A stretch of DNA of 64,000 bases, from contig JAQMRL010000001.1 of the NCBI GenBank assembly GCA_035578175.1, positions 434,892,045-434,956,044 of the forward strand, read 5' to 3'. Each line of letters opens with the position of its first letter. Position 1 is the stretch's first letter. Positions 45,277 to 56,358 of this stretch are shown here, one piece after another. Origin of the DNA: Catonia carolina (taxonomy: Eukaryota; Arthropoda; Insecta; Hemiptera; Achilidae). Made by a program: the position numbers and the translations under genes. Under the pieces are notes generated by a model. That model ran no database searches. It was given only the letters and a program-made list of their open reading frames with translations, and was not told the origin of the DNA.

Positions 45277-45609
45277 TTTTTTTTTTTTTGTAATCCCTAA
45301 TGTGTGTACGTTGCAATCTGTTCAATTCGGAACAATAAGCAACCCCATGACCCAATGAGATGAGGATGATGTGTATGACGTGTAAATGAGGTGTAGTCTT
45401 GTACAGACCCAGGTCGACCATTCCTGAAAGAGTATGGTTAATTGAACCCCAACGATCAAAGTACACCGGTAGCCACTGTCTAGCATTCAAATCCGTATAA
45501 AAGTAACTACCTTTACTAGGAATTGAACCATGAACCTTCACCTCCGAAAATCAGATGTTAAACAGATGATTTTGGCGACGACTTTACCTCTAGACCAACC
45601 CGGTGGGTT
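45277..45609 (-). repeat. SINE family C, copy 6
   Basis: Full-length minus-strand copy. The target duplication AACGTTAACATT (12 bp) lies at 45265-45276 and 45610-45621. Confidence 0.9.
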
Positions 45610-45646
45610 AACGTTAACATTAAATATAAAAAAATAAAAGAAAAAA

Positions 45647-45690
45647 TCAAGTGTGAAACACTCACGCGGCTTTCTCTAGCCAAAGTAAAA
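45647..45690 (-). repeat. Terminal scrap of repeat A (other end)
   Basis: TCAAGTGTGAAACACTCACG followed by CGGCTTTCTCTAGCC matches the TCTGGTGTGAAACACTCACA...CTTTCTCTTGCC end of A. Confidence 0.65.
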
Positions 45691-45963
45691 ATAAAATATT
45701 ATAATCCATGTTTAATCATTAGTAAACAATGTAAAATTTAACCCATTGTCCACTATTAACGAAATTAACTCATATTTTATGAAATTATCAAACAAAAGAA
45801 TTTACTTTAAACACTTTTATTTTAAATACAATTCTTCATAGTCTCACGGAGAAAAATTATTACTTGACAAAAAAATGGCCAAAATGAATAAAAGCAAGAC
45901 TTGTCATTTCTTATGCATTAGCGTAGGAGTTTAAATTATCCAATAAAAACTCAAAAGAAAGAA

Positions 45964-46305
45964 GAAAGTGACGTAAGGGATGAGGGCGAAATTTGTCTTT
46001 ATTAAATTAGTGACAGTAGATCTGAGCCACGGTAAAGGCAAAACCGGTAAATTGAGACTAATTGTATTTTTTCGTAAAAATTTCCCTAAATTTGATTAAT
46101 GTGGGGATAATTCTTTCCCAAGAAAGAAAGTCACGTACGGGGTGGTGGCGAAATTTGTCTTTTTCAAATGAATGACGGCAGATCTGAGCCATGGTAAACA
46201 GGTAAATCGAGGACCAAATATACATGGAAATCAACACTCTTCAATTTTCTGTAAAAATTTCCCTGTATTTGATAACTAGGCAGGGAAAATTATTTCCTAA
46301 GATAA
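45964..46305. repeat. Tandem pair of ~160-180-bp diverged units
   Basis: Both units carry AAAGT(G/C)ACGTA, GGCGAAATTTGTCTTT, CAGATCTGAGCCA(C/T)GGTAAA and GTAAAAATTTCCCT in the same order. A third diverged relative is at 32632-32720. Confidence 0.75.
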
Positions 46306-47338
46306 TAACATTTCCACGACCTGTTCAATTACTTTACACCGATTTATTTTTAATTATATTTTCATAAAAATTTAATATTTTCTTTATTAATCAGTATTGA
46401 TTCTACAGACATATCCGTAAAATTAAACATTTCTTTCCTTATTACAAACCATTTAATTTTTTTACAATCTTAATAAAAATTTTCTGTTTTTTTAATTTAT
46501 ATACATTAGTCGTTGATTATTGTTCCTACTAAAATAATTGCAATAAAATGACAATATACTTACATAATAATTTAAAAAAAATGACATCAAGAGAAAAATA
46601 ATTACTTTAAAAAAGTACACCTTTAATTAAAACCAACGAGCATTTTAAATACACATTTTATGTCGTATAATCACGAATTAATAACCATAATGTCGATAAC
46701 GAAATATTAATAATGTTCGTGGTTTATTCTATGTTCATTTTTCAAGGGCATAAAAATAATTTCATCGTTGGAAGGTTATAATCTGTATTAGAGAGAGAGA
46801 AAACTGAGTACAACAAATAAGTACTACACGTTAAAACAGTTTAAACGTTTAATTTATTAAAATACAGTAGTAGTATACCTACACTTAATTTAAATTAATG
46901 CAGTAAAATTTTTTATGTAAGACCGAATAAAATACACACAAGCAAACGCTGTATCAGCAAATGATTACTTATATTTATGACAAGTATGCAGTGGATAGAT
47001 TATAATTATTTAAAAATACATTTTACAATCCGATTAATAATACGTGGACAATAACAAAATAAAATTTTTATTCGGTGCCAAATTTTTTTTTACTGATACG
47101 TAGCTGTGTTGCCAAGTAAACAGGAGATGTAATTACGTCGTCAGTATTGGTCAGCTGTTAATTATTTCTTTTTTTTTTCAGTTTGCAAAGTTAAAAAGAG
47201 GGTATTAAAATGGATTTGTTTTCAAACTATTGTCCGTTGTTTTAATTCTGTGTTATTTACAATAGAACCCCGGTCATCGGAAAAAATTCGGGTAACTAAT
47301 ATTATTTCGATTATTAATAAACCAGAATATTTATACTT
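46306..47338. other. AT-rich stretch without recognised features
   Basis: Nothing recognised apart from a short GA tract at about 46791. Confidence 0.5.
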
Positions 47339-47347
47339 ATAAACCAG

Positions 47348-47601
47348 TGTATTTAGCTTGAATGAAAAAGTGGAGGAGTACTGTAATCAATGGAGGATGC
47401 CAGAGGAGAGAATACCCTTTAAAAAGACGGAATATGTTCCAGTTGGAAGATGGGAGGTGGGAAGACCTCGAAGAAGATGGCAGTAGTTGAGATGTACGGG
47501 ATGGAGTGTCTCGTGTTAGTGTAGACGTACAGGATGGTTTGTGAGTTCGGAACCGGCTTTATGCCTAATCTTTGAAAGTAAGAAGAAGAAGAAGAAGAAG
47601 A
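47348..47601 (+). pseudogene. LINE C-terminal fragment with (GAA)n tail
   Basis: The remnants WRMPEERIPFKKTEYVPVGR and VGRPRRRWQ, and in another frame SEPALCLIFES, resemble the tail of the LINE group represented at 17411-17786 (GRPRKRW...EQA). The 3' end is a GAA run (47581-47600). A possible target duplication ATAAACCAG lies at 47339-47347 and 47602-47610; a third ATAAACCAG by chance at 47317 makes this less certain. Confidence 0.68.
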
Positions 47602-47716
47602 ATAAACCAGGTTTACCAAATAAAAAAAACCTATCATTGATAGGTCAATCTATTACGAATAATGCACTTACACATCATAAAAACTATTCAAAGAATTGTA
47701 TAATTAATTACGACCC

Positions 47717-48030
47717 GCCGGATTGCCTTGAGGCTAAGTCGTCGCCGTCAGTCAGCTGTTTAACAGCTGATTTTCGGACGAAGGCTCCTGGTTTAAATCG
47801 GTAGTAAGGCCTTCGGCCCAGCGACTTTGTATGGTGACCAGTTGACAGCCATCCATGAACAAACTCTACTGGGGGTCCCTGTTCAAACTCATGCCTAATC
47901 CACGTAAAAAAAAAAAAAAAAAAAATACAGCAAAAAGCAGCGATCCTGGGTAGTTGTCAATAATATACAGTTCCCGATAACAAATAAAAGCTAAAACAAA
48001 CAAATCGGTAGTAAAGGTAGTTTTAAATGA
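47717..48030 (+). repeat. SINE family C, copy 7 (head only), split by element D
   Basis: The head GACCCGCCGGATTGCCTTGA to TTTAAATCGGTAGTAA matches C. After D it resumes with AGGTAGTTTTA, then fades. The rest of the C body is absent. Confidence 0.75.
47810..48001 (+). repeat. Element D copy 2 inserted in SINE C
   Basis: It starts CCTTCGGCCCAGCGACTTTG and ends GATAACAAATAAAAGCTAAA. It is flanked by AAATCGGTAGTAAGG (47795-47809) and AAATCGGTAGTAAAGG (48002-48017), a 15-16-bp target duplication of the host C. An internal A-run lies at 47908-47927. Insertion by LINE machinery is inferred from the duplication length. Confidence 0.83.
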
Positions 48031-48044
48031 AGTGCTGTATTATT

Positions 48045-48590
48045 TTTTTTGTCATCAGTTTCTCAACTGGTTAGATGCAGTTCTCCAAGCTGTTTTAATC
48101 ATGCGCAAGTCGTTTCATACCTATACACCTCCAACACCCTACATCTTTCGTAATTTCATTTAAATATTCTAATCTTTGCCTCCTCTACCTACAATTCACT
48201 TCCATTAATATTACCCTCCATTATTGATAGAGCAATACCTGGATGTCTTAAGATATGCCCCACTAGCCTATCCCTTCTTGTGATAAGATGTTTCCATATA
48301 GGTACTTCTTATTTCATCCACTCGTCTAAGAACCTGTAAACTATTTACTGTTCCACCCAACTAATCTTCAACATTTTTTTATAACACCACATTTCAAAAG
48401 CTTCTCTTCCTTTCTACATCCCCAATCACCCACCTTTCACTCCCGTTATAATACGCTACACTCCAAACATAGTGTTTTAAGAATTTTTTCCTAATCTGTG
48501 AATCAACGTTTGTAGTGAGTAAGCTGTTTTCCATTTCAAACGCCTTCTAGCTTCAGCAATCCTACTTTTGAAATTAATTACTTGTGCTCC
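48045..48590 (-). pseudogene. Decayed LINE C-terminal region, same family as 61449-61963
   Basis: The nucleotide sequence parallels 61449-61963 along almost its whole length (for example TATGCCCCACTAGCCTATCC and ACCACATTTCAAAAGCTTCT). On the minus strand it encodes pieces of an EAFEMWCYK-KML-like and RLVGHI-like pattern broken by stops. No catalytic box is present. Confidence 0.8.
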
Positions 48591-49476
48591 TACCATACTT
48601 GGTTATTTAACTCCCGAGTTAGCAGAATTAAATTGTAACTATCAAGGCAATAAAAACTGCCACAAGTAAATATGTGAAAATTATACGAAAACTTGTAACT
48701 GTATAAAATTACCGGAAAACAGATAACAATCCTTAGCTGAAACAAATACTTTTTAACAGCCAACCAACACAATGAGAAGGAAAACTGTTTAAATTATTAA
48801 CAGTTTCATGAAATACTCAATCTGAAAAAATATATATTAATACAGTTATTATAACAAAAAAAAGCTTGAACTTCAAGTTTATTAATTAAAATACAATAAA
48901 ACACTTTATATTTCTTTTAAATAAGAACAATTAATGACAAGATAGCTGAATAAACATTTTAAAATTGGAAACAATAGTCTTTAAAAACAGAAGACACGGT
49001 TTCCTTGAAAAATAATGTTGAAAAAATTGTCTGTACTGAACGGCATTGAATTAAGAAATTACTTCTGGATTATTACAACCGACACTATTCCCATCGGTTC
49101 GCACGTTTACCGGTTATTTAACTGAACATTTATCATAAAAAAAACTGTGTTACAACGTTGCATTAAAAAAATTAACCATACTTAAAAGAAACAATTTATA
49201 CATTTTAGAACGTCCTTTAAATAAAGTTCAACATTAAAAGTGGGCGTTGAATAAATAATTAAAAAAAAAACAAATAATTACGCTTCACGCATTACCGTGT
49301 AAGAGTTCATAATATTATATTTTTAATCAGCTGAGCTAAATGTCCTGTCCGGAATCAATTCTAGGTTAGGATCTGAATTACAAAAGGGCATCACGTTAAA
49401 TGTTTGTTAATCTACAACAATCGTGTAAAATCATGTAATTATGTCCTCAAACCCAGACAAAATCAACAGCTCACTA
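48591..49476. other. AT-rich stretch without recognised features
   Basis: Nothing recognised. Confidence 0.5.
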
Positions 49477-49483
49477 AACGTGA

Positions 49484-50170
49484 AAGACGCAAAATGAAAA
49501 TCAACCCAGTTTGGCTTTAAAATACGGAAAATCACTCTTTCACGCTAACTGGGCTCTCTAGAGAAAAATGCTCTAAATAAAATTTGCAGATCTTTTAATT
49601 TCCTACAAATTTGATTATATACACTTTTGTCGTAAAATGCATAGGCTACTAAAGCCGAAATCTTTAAAAAAATCAATGTTTCACACGTTTTCGTGAGAAA
49701 ACAGAAAATGGCTTATTACTGCTAAACTAATCGTTATACAAAAATATGTTAGAAATAAAAGTTGTAAGATTTTAAATTCTCTACATTTTTTACTATACAA
49801 ATTTTTGCGTTAAATGCATATTAAAGCTTAAATTAAAAAAAAAACAATTTTTTTAAGGAAAATAGCCTCACCAAGAAGTTCAGCAAACATGGCGCCTACC
49901 CTAACTTGTAGAGCATAAAATATTTAGTAAACCAGGCGATTTAAAAAAAAAAATCGTAGGACCAGTTTTCGAGAAAATCGCAGAAAAGTGAAAAATTACA
50001 CGAATTAACTACTACTTCCGGTTGACTGATTTTGATGAAAATACTCGTGTCGCGTTCGGTAGTGGTATACAACTTAAGTTTCAAGTTCGTACGTTGTTCC
50101 GTTCTTGAGATATTTTGTGTGTAGACACACAGACCAATCGTTATAAAACATGTTTTTTGTTTGGGTTCAA
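49484..50170 (-). mobile_element. Repeat A copy 8, both ends missing
   Basis: The interior from GTGAAAGACGCAAAATGAAA to the ACATGTTTTTTG block is present in minus orientation. The TCTGGTGTG end and the hairpin end are both lost, and the CA tract is reduced to a few units. Confidence 0.82.
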
Positions 50171-50610
50171 AAATATGTGAAAAATTGCACTGGGGGGGGG
50201 GGGGAGGAATAACAGAAAAGACCCCAAAAAGTCTATTGGAAAACTACTCATGAAGTGGTTTGTATACAGTATTACGACTGAAGGCAATTTTTCAGCGAAG
50301 ACGCACTTAAATCGACAATCAATTTATTTGCTTGTGTGCTAAGGAAAAAGACGACGTCTATTATAGATGCAAAGGTTAGGAGCCGGTTGCCATGACAGCG
50401 ACACACTATCACATCAACACACATTTTTGATCCACACAAGTTAAGTTACATTCATCTAGCTAAAGCTTTCGAAATTGTTTTTCGTGACTACAGATGAAAT
50501 AAATATTCGACCGAATTTGAATTTTTTTCATTCTTGCAGGAAAAAACTTATTATGGTATAAGAATTAATGTGAAAAACAGTTAAGACGTAAATCCCAACC
50601 CAAAAAAAAA
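50171..50610. other. Unrecognised stretch with a G-run
   Basis: About 13 consecutive G occur at 50192-50204, where A8 breaks off. Nothing else was recognised. Confidence 0.55.
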
Positions 50611-51563
50611 TCTGGTGTAAAACACTCACACAACTTTCTCTTGCCAATGCAAATAATTAACAATAAACCTAACAATAGTGATAAAACATTAGAAGTAAAC
50701 AAAAAACTAACCTCAATAAACATAACCTAATATTTTAATCATATATATGAAAGACGCAAAATAAAAATCAACCTCAGTTCGGCTTAAAAATACGGAAAAT
50801 CGCCCTTTCACGCTAACCGCTCTTTCACTAGGACTGTACAAAAAATACTTTAAATAAAAGTTGTAGATCTTTTAATTTCCTATAAAATTGATTATATAGG
50901 CCTACACTTTTGTCGTAAATTCATACTAAAGCCGAAATCTTAAAAAAAATCGATTTTTCACATGTTTTCATGACAAAAAAACAAAAAATTGCTAATTACC
51001 GCTAAACTAAGCGTTATACAAAAAAATGTTTGAAATAAAAGTTGTAGGATGTAAAATTCTCTACAACTTTAATTATAAACATTTTTGCGGTAAAATGCAT
51101 AATAAAGCCGCAATCTTAAAAAAAAAACAATTTTTTTACGTGAAAACAGTCTCACCAAGAATTTCAGCAAACATGGCGCTTACCTTATCTCTTAGAGCAT
51201 AAAAAATTTAGTAAACCGGGCGATTTTTAAAAAAATCGTAGGACCAGTTTTTGAGAAAATCGCAGAAAAGTGAAAAATTACACGAATAAACTACTACTTC
51301 CCGTTGACCGACTTTGATGAAAATGTTCGTGTCGGGTCCGGTAGAGGTATATAACTTAAGTTTCAAGTTTGAAGCTCGTACGATGTTCCGTTCTTGAGAT
51401 ATTCTGTTCTCACACACACACACTCACAGACCAATCGCTAAAAACATGTTTTTTTGGGTTCAGGGGGTCTGAAAACTTGTAGATCCGGTGAAAACTCGAT
51501 TTCTTAAAATCGACATGAAAATAATACTTTCCTTCCTATATGTTCATATAGGGAAGAGAAAGT
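50611..51563 (-). mobile_element. Repeat A copy 9
   Basis: Full length in minus orientation: TCTGGTGTAAAACACTCACA at the left and TATGTTCATATAGGGAAGAG then AAAGT at the right. A short CA tract lies at 51412-51424. Confidence 0.87.
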
Positions 51564-51586
51564 AAAAAATGCAAGATCTTATAGGG

Positions 51587-52294
51587 TAATGGTTCCCAAA
51601 CTGGAGGGCCCCTCTCCAAGGGAGGAGTGAAGACAAGTCAAGGGGGGCGTAGGACATCGAGATAGCTTTGCCATCCGCACTTCCAAAGCTGTTGCGATTC
51701 ACGAGTCAAGTTTAAGCATCTATTACAAAGTGTATTCCAGTATATCACAACATACGCTACAATGCTATTTAACTTTTTCAAGCACCTCTTTGTGCGAAAA
51801 AGCATTTCCAACACCTGTTGCAATAAAGACAAAGTATTGGGGCACATTTGATATTGTTAATGATTTACGTTTTTGCACTTTCTAATAAATCAACCAATAA
51901 TAGGGAATCTTGTAAAAAAATGCAAGTACATCTATCTCACTGATTTATTTTGTTTCTTATTTGTTTTTTTTTATTTTATTGAGTGATGATGCCTACATAA
52001 GCCTTGGGCTTGTGCGTAGGTAATGATATGTGGTGATTTACGGATGAAAAAAATGCCACCCGACCTGACCGGGAATCGAACCCGGGACCCCGGCATAACA
52101 GCCAGTTGTGCTGACCACTACACCCAGGGCCTTAAATTGCATCTTGTAATGTCATAAAAAACAATAAAAAATAAATGTATGGTGTATCAGTGTACTAACT
52201 GCTTTTTTGTCATTCCACATGAAATTGTGTATGGGGGCGAGGGAAGTTTTCTTCTAGACAGAAGGGCCGTGGTAAAAAAGTTTGGGAATCACTG
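51587..52294 (+). mobile_element. hAT-type DNA transposon remnant with decayed transposase C-terminus
   Basis: The ends TAATGGTTCCCAAACT and AGTTTGGGAATCACTG are inverted repeats of the hAT type (usual form CAGTGGTTCCCAAACT). They are flanked by a perfect 8-bp duplication TTATAGGG (51579-51586 and 52295-52302). Plus-strand scraps such as APLCAKKHFQ, GAHLIL and ALSNKSTNNRESCKKMQVHL match the C-terminal dimerisation region of hAT transposases (LCEKAFS...D...ALS...). Stops and shifts make it inactive. SINE G2 is nested at 51966-52137. Confidence 0.86.
51966..52137 (-). repeat. tRNA-derived SINE family G, copy 2, inside a hAT remnant
   Basis: On the minus strand the head reads GGCCCTGGGTGTAGTGGTCA (A-box-like) and GGGTTCGATTCCCGG (consensus B box). 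A short body follows and the end is TTTTATTGAGTGATGATG read inverted. Confidence 0.83.
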
Positions 52295-52478
52295 TTATAG
52301 GGAATCAAATCGGAACTCCAAAAAAAGAAGCAAGTTTGTACTGATATATATTCCAAAGGTTGACCAAAATTATTACGAACACCTTAAAAAAAATTTATTA
52401 TTAATTTTTTGGAAATGAGGTATATATTTAACTGAAATCATTAGAAATAATATTTTTAGGGGAGACACAATCAAACTA

Positions 52479-52816
52479 TAGTCTAGCCTCTCTTAGTTTG
52501 CTCCTAATGTAAACAAATGACGTCACTGAGCATGCGCATTATATCAAAATATGTACACGCTGATTAAAAAGTACCAAAAAAATACTTTTAAAAGTATTTA
52601 AATAGAAAATACTTTTAAAAGTATTTTTCTAAATGAAATTCTTAGGCCTACATCATATCATGACTGATGTTTTTAGTACTTTAAGTACTTATAATTTAAA
52701 AAATAGTTAACTTAATAGGAATACGACATCCATAAAGTCGCAGACTCTAGCGTGCACCCTGTAGTAGGTGGCTTTTGTTTGTTGACAGTAGGAGCAAACT
52801 AAGAACGGCTGAACTG
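52479..52816. mobile_element. TA-flanked MITE, Tc1/mariner-like
   Basis: Terminal inverted repeats of about 38 bp: TAGTCTAGCCTCTCTTAGTT at the left and, read inverted, CAGTTCAGCCGTTCTTAGTT at the right, both followed by TGCTCCTA. TA lies on each side (52477-52478 and 52817-52818). The 338-bp element has no coding capacity. An internal palindrome contains two AATACTTTTAAAAGTATT units (about 52586-52627). CAGT-type ends with TA suggest Tc1/mariner. Confidence 0.72.
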
Positions 52817-52818
52817 TA

Positions 52819-53527
52819 CATAACGTACAACGAGAAAAAAACCGTATCAAAGCAACAAAATGCAGTTTAAACCAGAACGTGGAGTAATCCGTAGAGGATA
52901 GTCACAAAACGAACCCGCTGTAAACACTTATTTATTCATTTAAAAATGTGACAAATATTTTATTAATTAACTAACAACACAGCTACGTAGATAAAAAAAC
53001 ATTCAAAAAAAAATAAAGCTATATAGATGCGCACAACAATCCAACGAACAATGATACCAGAATAGAAGGGCGGAGAGCCATAAACCGGTAGTAAAAAATA
53101 GCGTAAGTAATTCAGCATAACATAACGAGGAACAAATAATAGTACAAGGGCAAGAAAATACGGCTCTAGTAGATTTTACCTAACTTATTCAGTGAATAAT
53201 AGAGCAGCAGCGCATTGTACTTAAATAACAATTTATATTCATAATTAAATTGCAGCGCTACTAAATACAATACAGGTATTGAATGGGATTTATGTAACGT
53301 AACATTTTAAATACTATCGGTTGTTAATATTTACATAATTTATCCGTATATTGTTGTGAGGTTAAGATAACGTAACCTCGAAATAATAAAAATTTTCTAC
53401 ATCGCTTAAGTTAAACGATAATAAGCATTATATAATAATCACTACATTTTATAGAGTTTCCCTGTTTAAAGCATTACAGCATTATCAAAAAATTCTGATT
53501 TCATAACGCACTAAAAAAAACCTATCA
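52819..53527. other. AT-rich stretch without recognised features
   Basis: Nothing recognised. Confidence 0.5.
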
Positions 53528-53693
53528 TTTTTTTATGCGTACTACTATGTGTACGTTGCAATTTGATCAATTTAGAACAATACACAACCCCATGACTCAA
53601 ACAGATGATGATGATGATGATGACGAGGTGTAAATGAGGTGTAGTCTAGTACAGACCCAAGCCAACCATTCCTGAGAGAATATGGTTAATTAA

Positions 53694-54608
53694 GGAGAGA
53701 TGACACGATGGTTTAACTTAAAATTTCGATTTTTTGTTCTTTTATGTTTTTCAATAATTTAGGCCTATATCTACCAGAAAAAACCATTAAATTACGTCAA
53801 AAAATAATTTTTTATGAAAAAATTAAGTTTTTATCAAGTTTGCACAGAAAAATTATGATACCGAGAACGAATATTTTTCACAATTTCATACTGCTCGTTT
53901 TAGTGCAAAGAGAATTTTAGTTTTTAAAATACCTGCATCACTGTTTTTTTTATTCTCAGCTGTTGGTGCAGCTTTCTAAACAACTGTTAATGGGAAATTT
54001 ACTTGTTTGTGTAAATTTTGTTTTTGATTTGTGCCTTCTTTCTTTTTTTCTTTTTCTTTTTTATTTAACGTCGCATCAACATCAAAGGTCATTAGCGACG
54101 ACGTTGGGGTGTAACTGTGAGTAATGAGGATGAAATGTAACGTATGAAAATATGCCGAGCCTGAGTGGGATTCGAACCCAGGACCGCATGATGAGAGGCG
54201 AGCAAGAAGGTGTGCCTTCTTGTTTCTTGCGTTTTCCCGTAAATTTAGATTTTTAACACTAGGCACGTTTTTCTCAGAAACCAATAAACCTACCAGACTG
54301 AAATTTTTGCCAGTTAATTATCTTGTACATCCATATATACCGACATTTTTATAACTTCCTCAGCTGCTCCGAAAATTAATAATACGCAAAAAACGTAGTA
54401 AACAATTTGTAAAAATTTTATGTTATTAATAATTTTAAAAAAAATGGTATGGTCCAAAGATTAAATTGAAAAAATGTCAGTAGCTCGAGAAGAAACCCGA
54501 CACCTATAGTGTGTAAAGTTTAATTTCACTATCTTTTACCAATCCTATAAAAGATTTACCAAAAAATAGCAAATTTAACATTTGCGGGATACAAAATACA
54601 GTCTCTCC
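53694..54608. mobile_element. DNA element family B, copy 3, inserted in SINE C
   Basis: The ends GGAGAGATGACAC and ACAGTCTCTCC are flanked by TTAA (53690-53693 and 54609-54612). The interior is collinear with B1 and B2 and carries SINE E5. The other C copies act as empty sites and show that TTAA is the duplicated target. Confidence 0.88.
54041..54210 (-). repeat. SINE family E, copy 5, inside B3
   Basis: Minus-strand copy of the E sub-form with a GTCGTCGCTAATGACC-type tail. The 11-bp target duplication TGTGCCTTCTT lies at 54030-54040 and 54211-54221. The head is slightly truncated. Confidence 0.88.
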
Positions 54609-54766
54609 TTAAACCTTAACCATCAAGATATACCGGCAACCACTGTCTAGTATTCAAATCCGTACAAAACCTTTACCAGGATTTGAACCAGGAACCTTGG
54701 TCTCCAAAAATCAGCTGTTAACACAGCTAATTCGCGACAACGACTCCACTACTAGACCAAACCGGT

Positions 54767-55241
54767 GGGTTTTTTAAAACATTGATTTATTTCAAGGCAA
54801 CTTTCATTCGTATTCCTAGAAACGATCGACAGGTCGTTTGCAAAAGCAAAACAGTTAATCTTTACGCTGTTCCTGGGAGAGTACGGTTCGTTAACAAAAA
54901 AGATAAATCATAAACCGAGAAACCGTAGAAGATAATAATGAATAAACTAAAATTTAAAAAAACAAATCAGTGGCGAGGTAAAACATAATTTTAAAGCATC
55001 GTAATATTAAACCCAGAGAGGTTTCGCTCAAACCCAAACGTTAAAAAAACGAGAGTCAATCCAATTAGGAACCTTAAAAACTAGTGTTAAACTAGTTAAA
55101 AACTAGTCAAGTTTGAGCCAGTAAAAACTAGTGTTAAGTACTTAGTTAATTTAAATGAAACAGGCATAAACAATGAACACACTATTTTTAAATTATCAAA
55201 TTTACGTCAATTATAATAAAGATATGATTGAAATGATAACA
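54767..55241. other. AT-rich stretch without recognised features
   Basis: Apart from local short duplications of AAAAACTAGT near 55080-55130, nothing was recognised. Confidence 0.5.
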
Positions 55242-55736
55242 GGCCGCCACCGTGAAGTAGCGATTAGCGTACTAGCCTACAAAACGTAAGGTCTCGGGTT
55301 CGATTCTCAGCAAAAGTCTGCAAATTATTACATGTCAAAATCCACCGTAATCGCTAATTTTTTTTTTGTAATCCCTAATGTGTGTACGTTGCGATTTGTT
55401 CAATTCAGAACAATAAGCAACTCCATGACCCAATGAGATGAGGATGATATGTATGAAGTGTAAATGAGGTGTAGTCTAGTACAGACTCAGGTCGACCATT
55501 CCAGAGTGAGTATGGTTAATTGAACCCCAACTATCAAAGAACACCGGTAACCACTGTCTAGCATTCGAATCCGTATAAAAGTAACTACCTCTCCTAGGAT
55601 TTGAACCAAGAACCTTCGTTTGCGAAAATCAGCTGTTAAACAGCTGATTTTGGCGACGACTTTACCTCTAGACCAACCCGGTGGGAATCGCTAATGACGA
55701 AGCAACTTTAAGTAAACTAAAAAACAAAACAATCAA
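55242..55736 (+). repeat. SINE family F, copy 5, split by SINE C9
   Basis: The head GGCCGCCACCGTGAAGTAGC, the B box GGGTTCGATTCTC and the body up to CCACCGTAATCGCTAAT are followed by SINE C. F then resumes with AATCGCTAATGACGAAGCAA and an A-rich end. Confidence 0.87.
55359..55685 (-). repeat. SINE family C, copy 9, inserted in SINE F
   Basis: Full-length minus-strand copy. The 10-bp target duplication AATCGCTAAT lies at 55349-55358 and 55686-55695, inside F. Confidence 0.92.
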
Positions 55737-55738
55737 TG

Positions 55739-55928
55739 CCGGCCGCATTGGCGAAGTTGGTAACGTGCTCGCCTCTCATCATGCGGTCCTGGGTTCGAAT
55801 CCCACTCAGACATGGCATATTTTCATACGTTACAAAAAATCATTTCATCCTCCATTGTACAATAGTTACACCCCAACGTCGTCGCTAATGACCGTTGTAG
55901 TTGATGCGACGTTAAATAAATAAATAAT
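55739..55928 (+). repeat. SINE family E, copy 6
   Basis: Head GGCCGCATTGGCGAAGTTGG, B box GGGTTCGAATCCC, and the alternative tail CCCCAACGTCGTCGCTAATG found also in E5 and E7. Confidence 0.88.
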
Positions 55929-56358
55929 AACAATAAAACAATCAAAATAATTATTTAGTAAAACAAGAAACCGACTGAAAAAGAAACTCAAAAATACTAA
56001 TCCGATGGTCTCAACCGTTCTGCAACTAATTTTAACCTTAATTAGAAACGGGTTCTCATTTTTATCCGGTACGTAATAACAGAGAGTATTTTTTTGTTGA
56101 GGAGTGGCAAAATACTTTACTGCGGTAGAATTTTCATTGTGCTTTTATAATAAGGATTAAAAAAAGCTTTCCGGAAGGAACTGAGGAATCATTTTTTTAT
56201 TTTTTCTCCAAACGGTTGAAAAATTACAGCTTCCACCGTAAAGCGTTCACGTCACGTCAATAAAAATAACGTAAAACAACTAAAACACATTACCAGTACC
56301 TTATTGCTACAACACGGTATACCGGGATTTTCTTTTTTGCTAACGTACAGTAATTTTT
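55929..56358. other. AT-rich stretch without recognised features
   Basis: Nothing recognised. Confidence 0.5.

Larger units (their letters stand above)
53528..54766 (-). repeat. SINE family C, copy 8, split by element B3
   Basis: The 3' half of C (53528-53693) and its 5' half with tRNA-like head (54613-54766) are separated by B3. The intact C sequence at the break is GGTTAATTGAACCCCAACCA; here it reads GGTTAATTAA, then B3, then TTAAACCTTAACCA. Confidence 0.86.
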
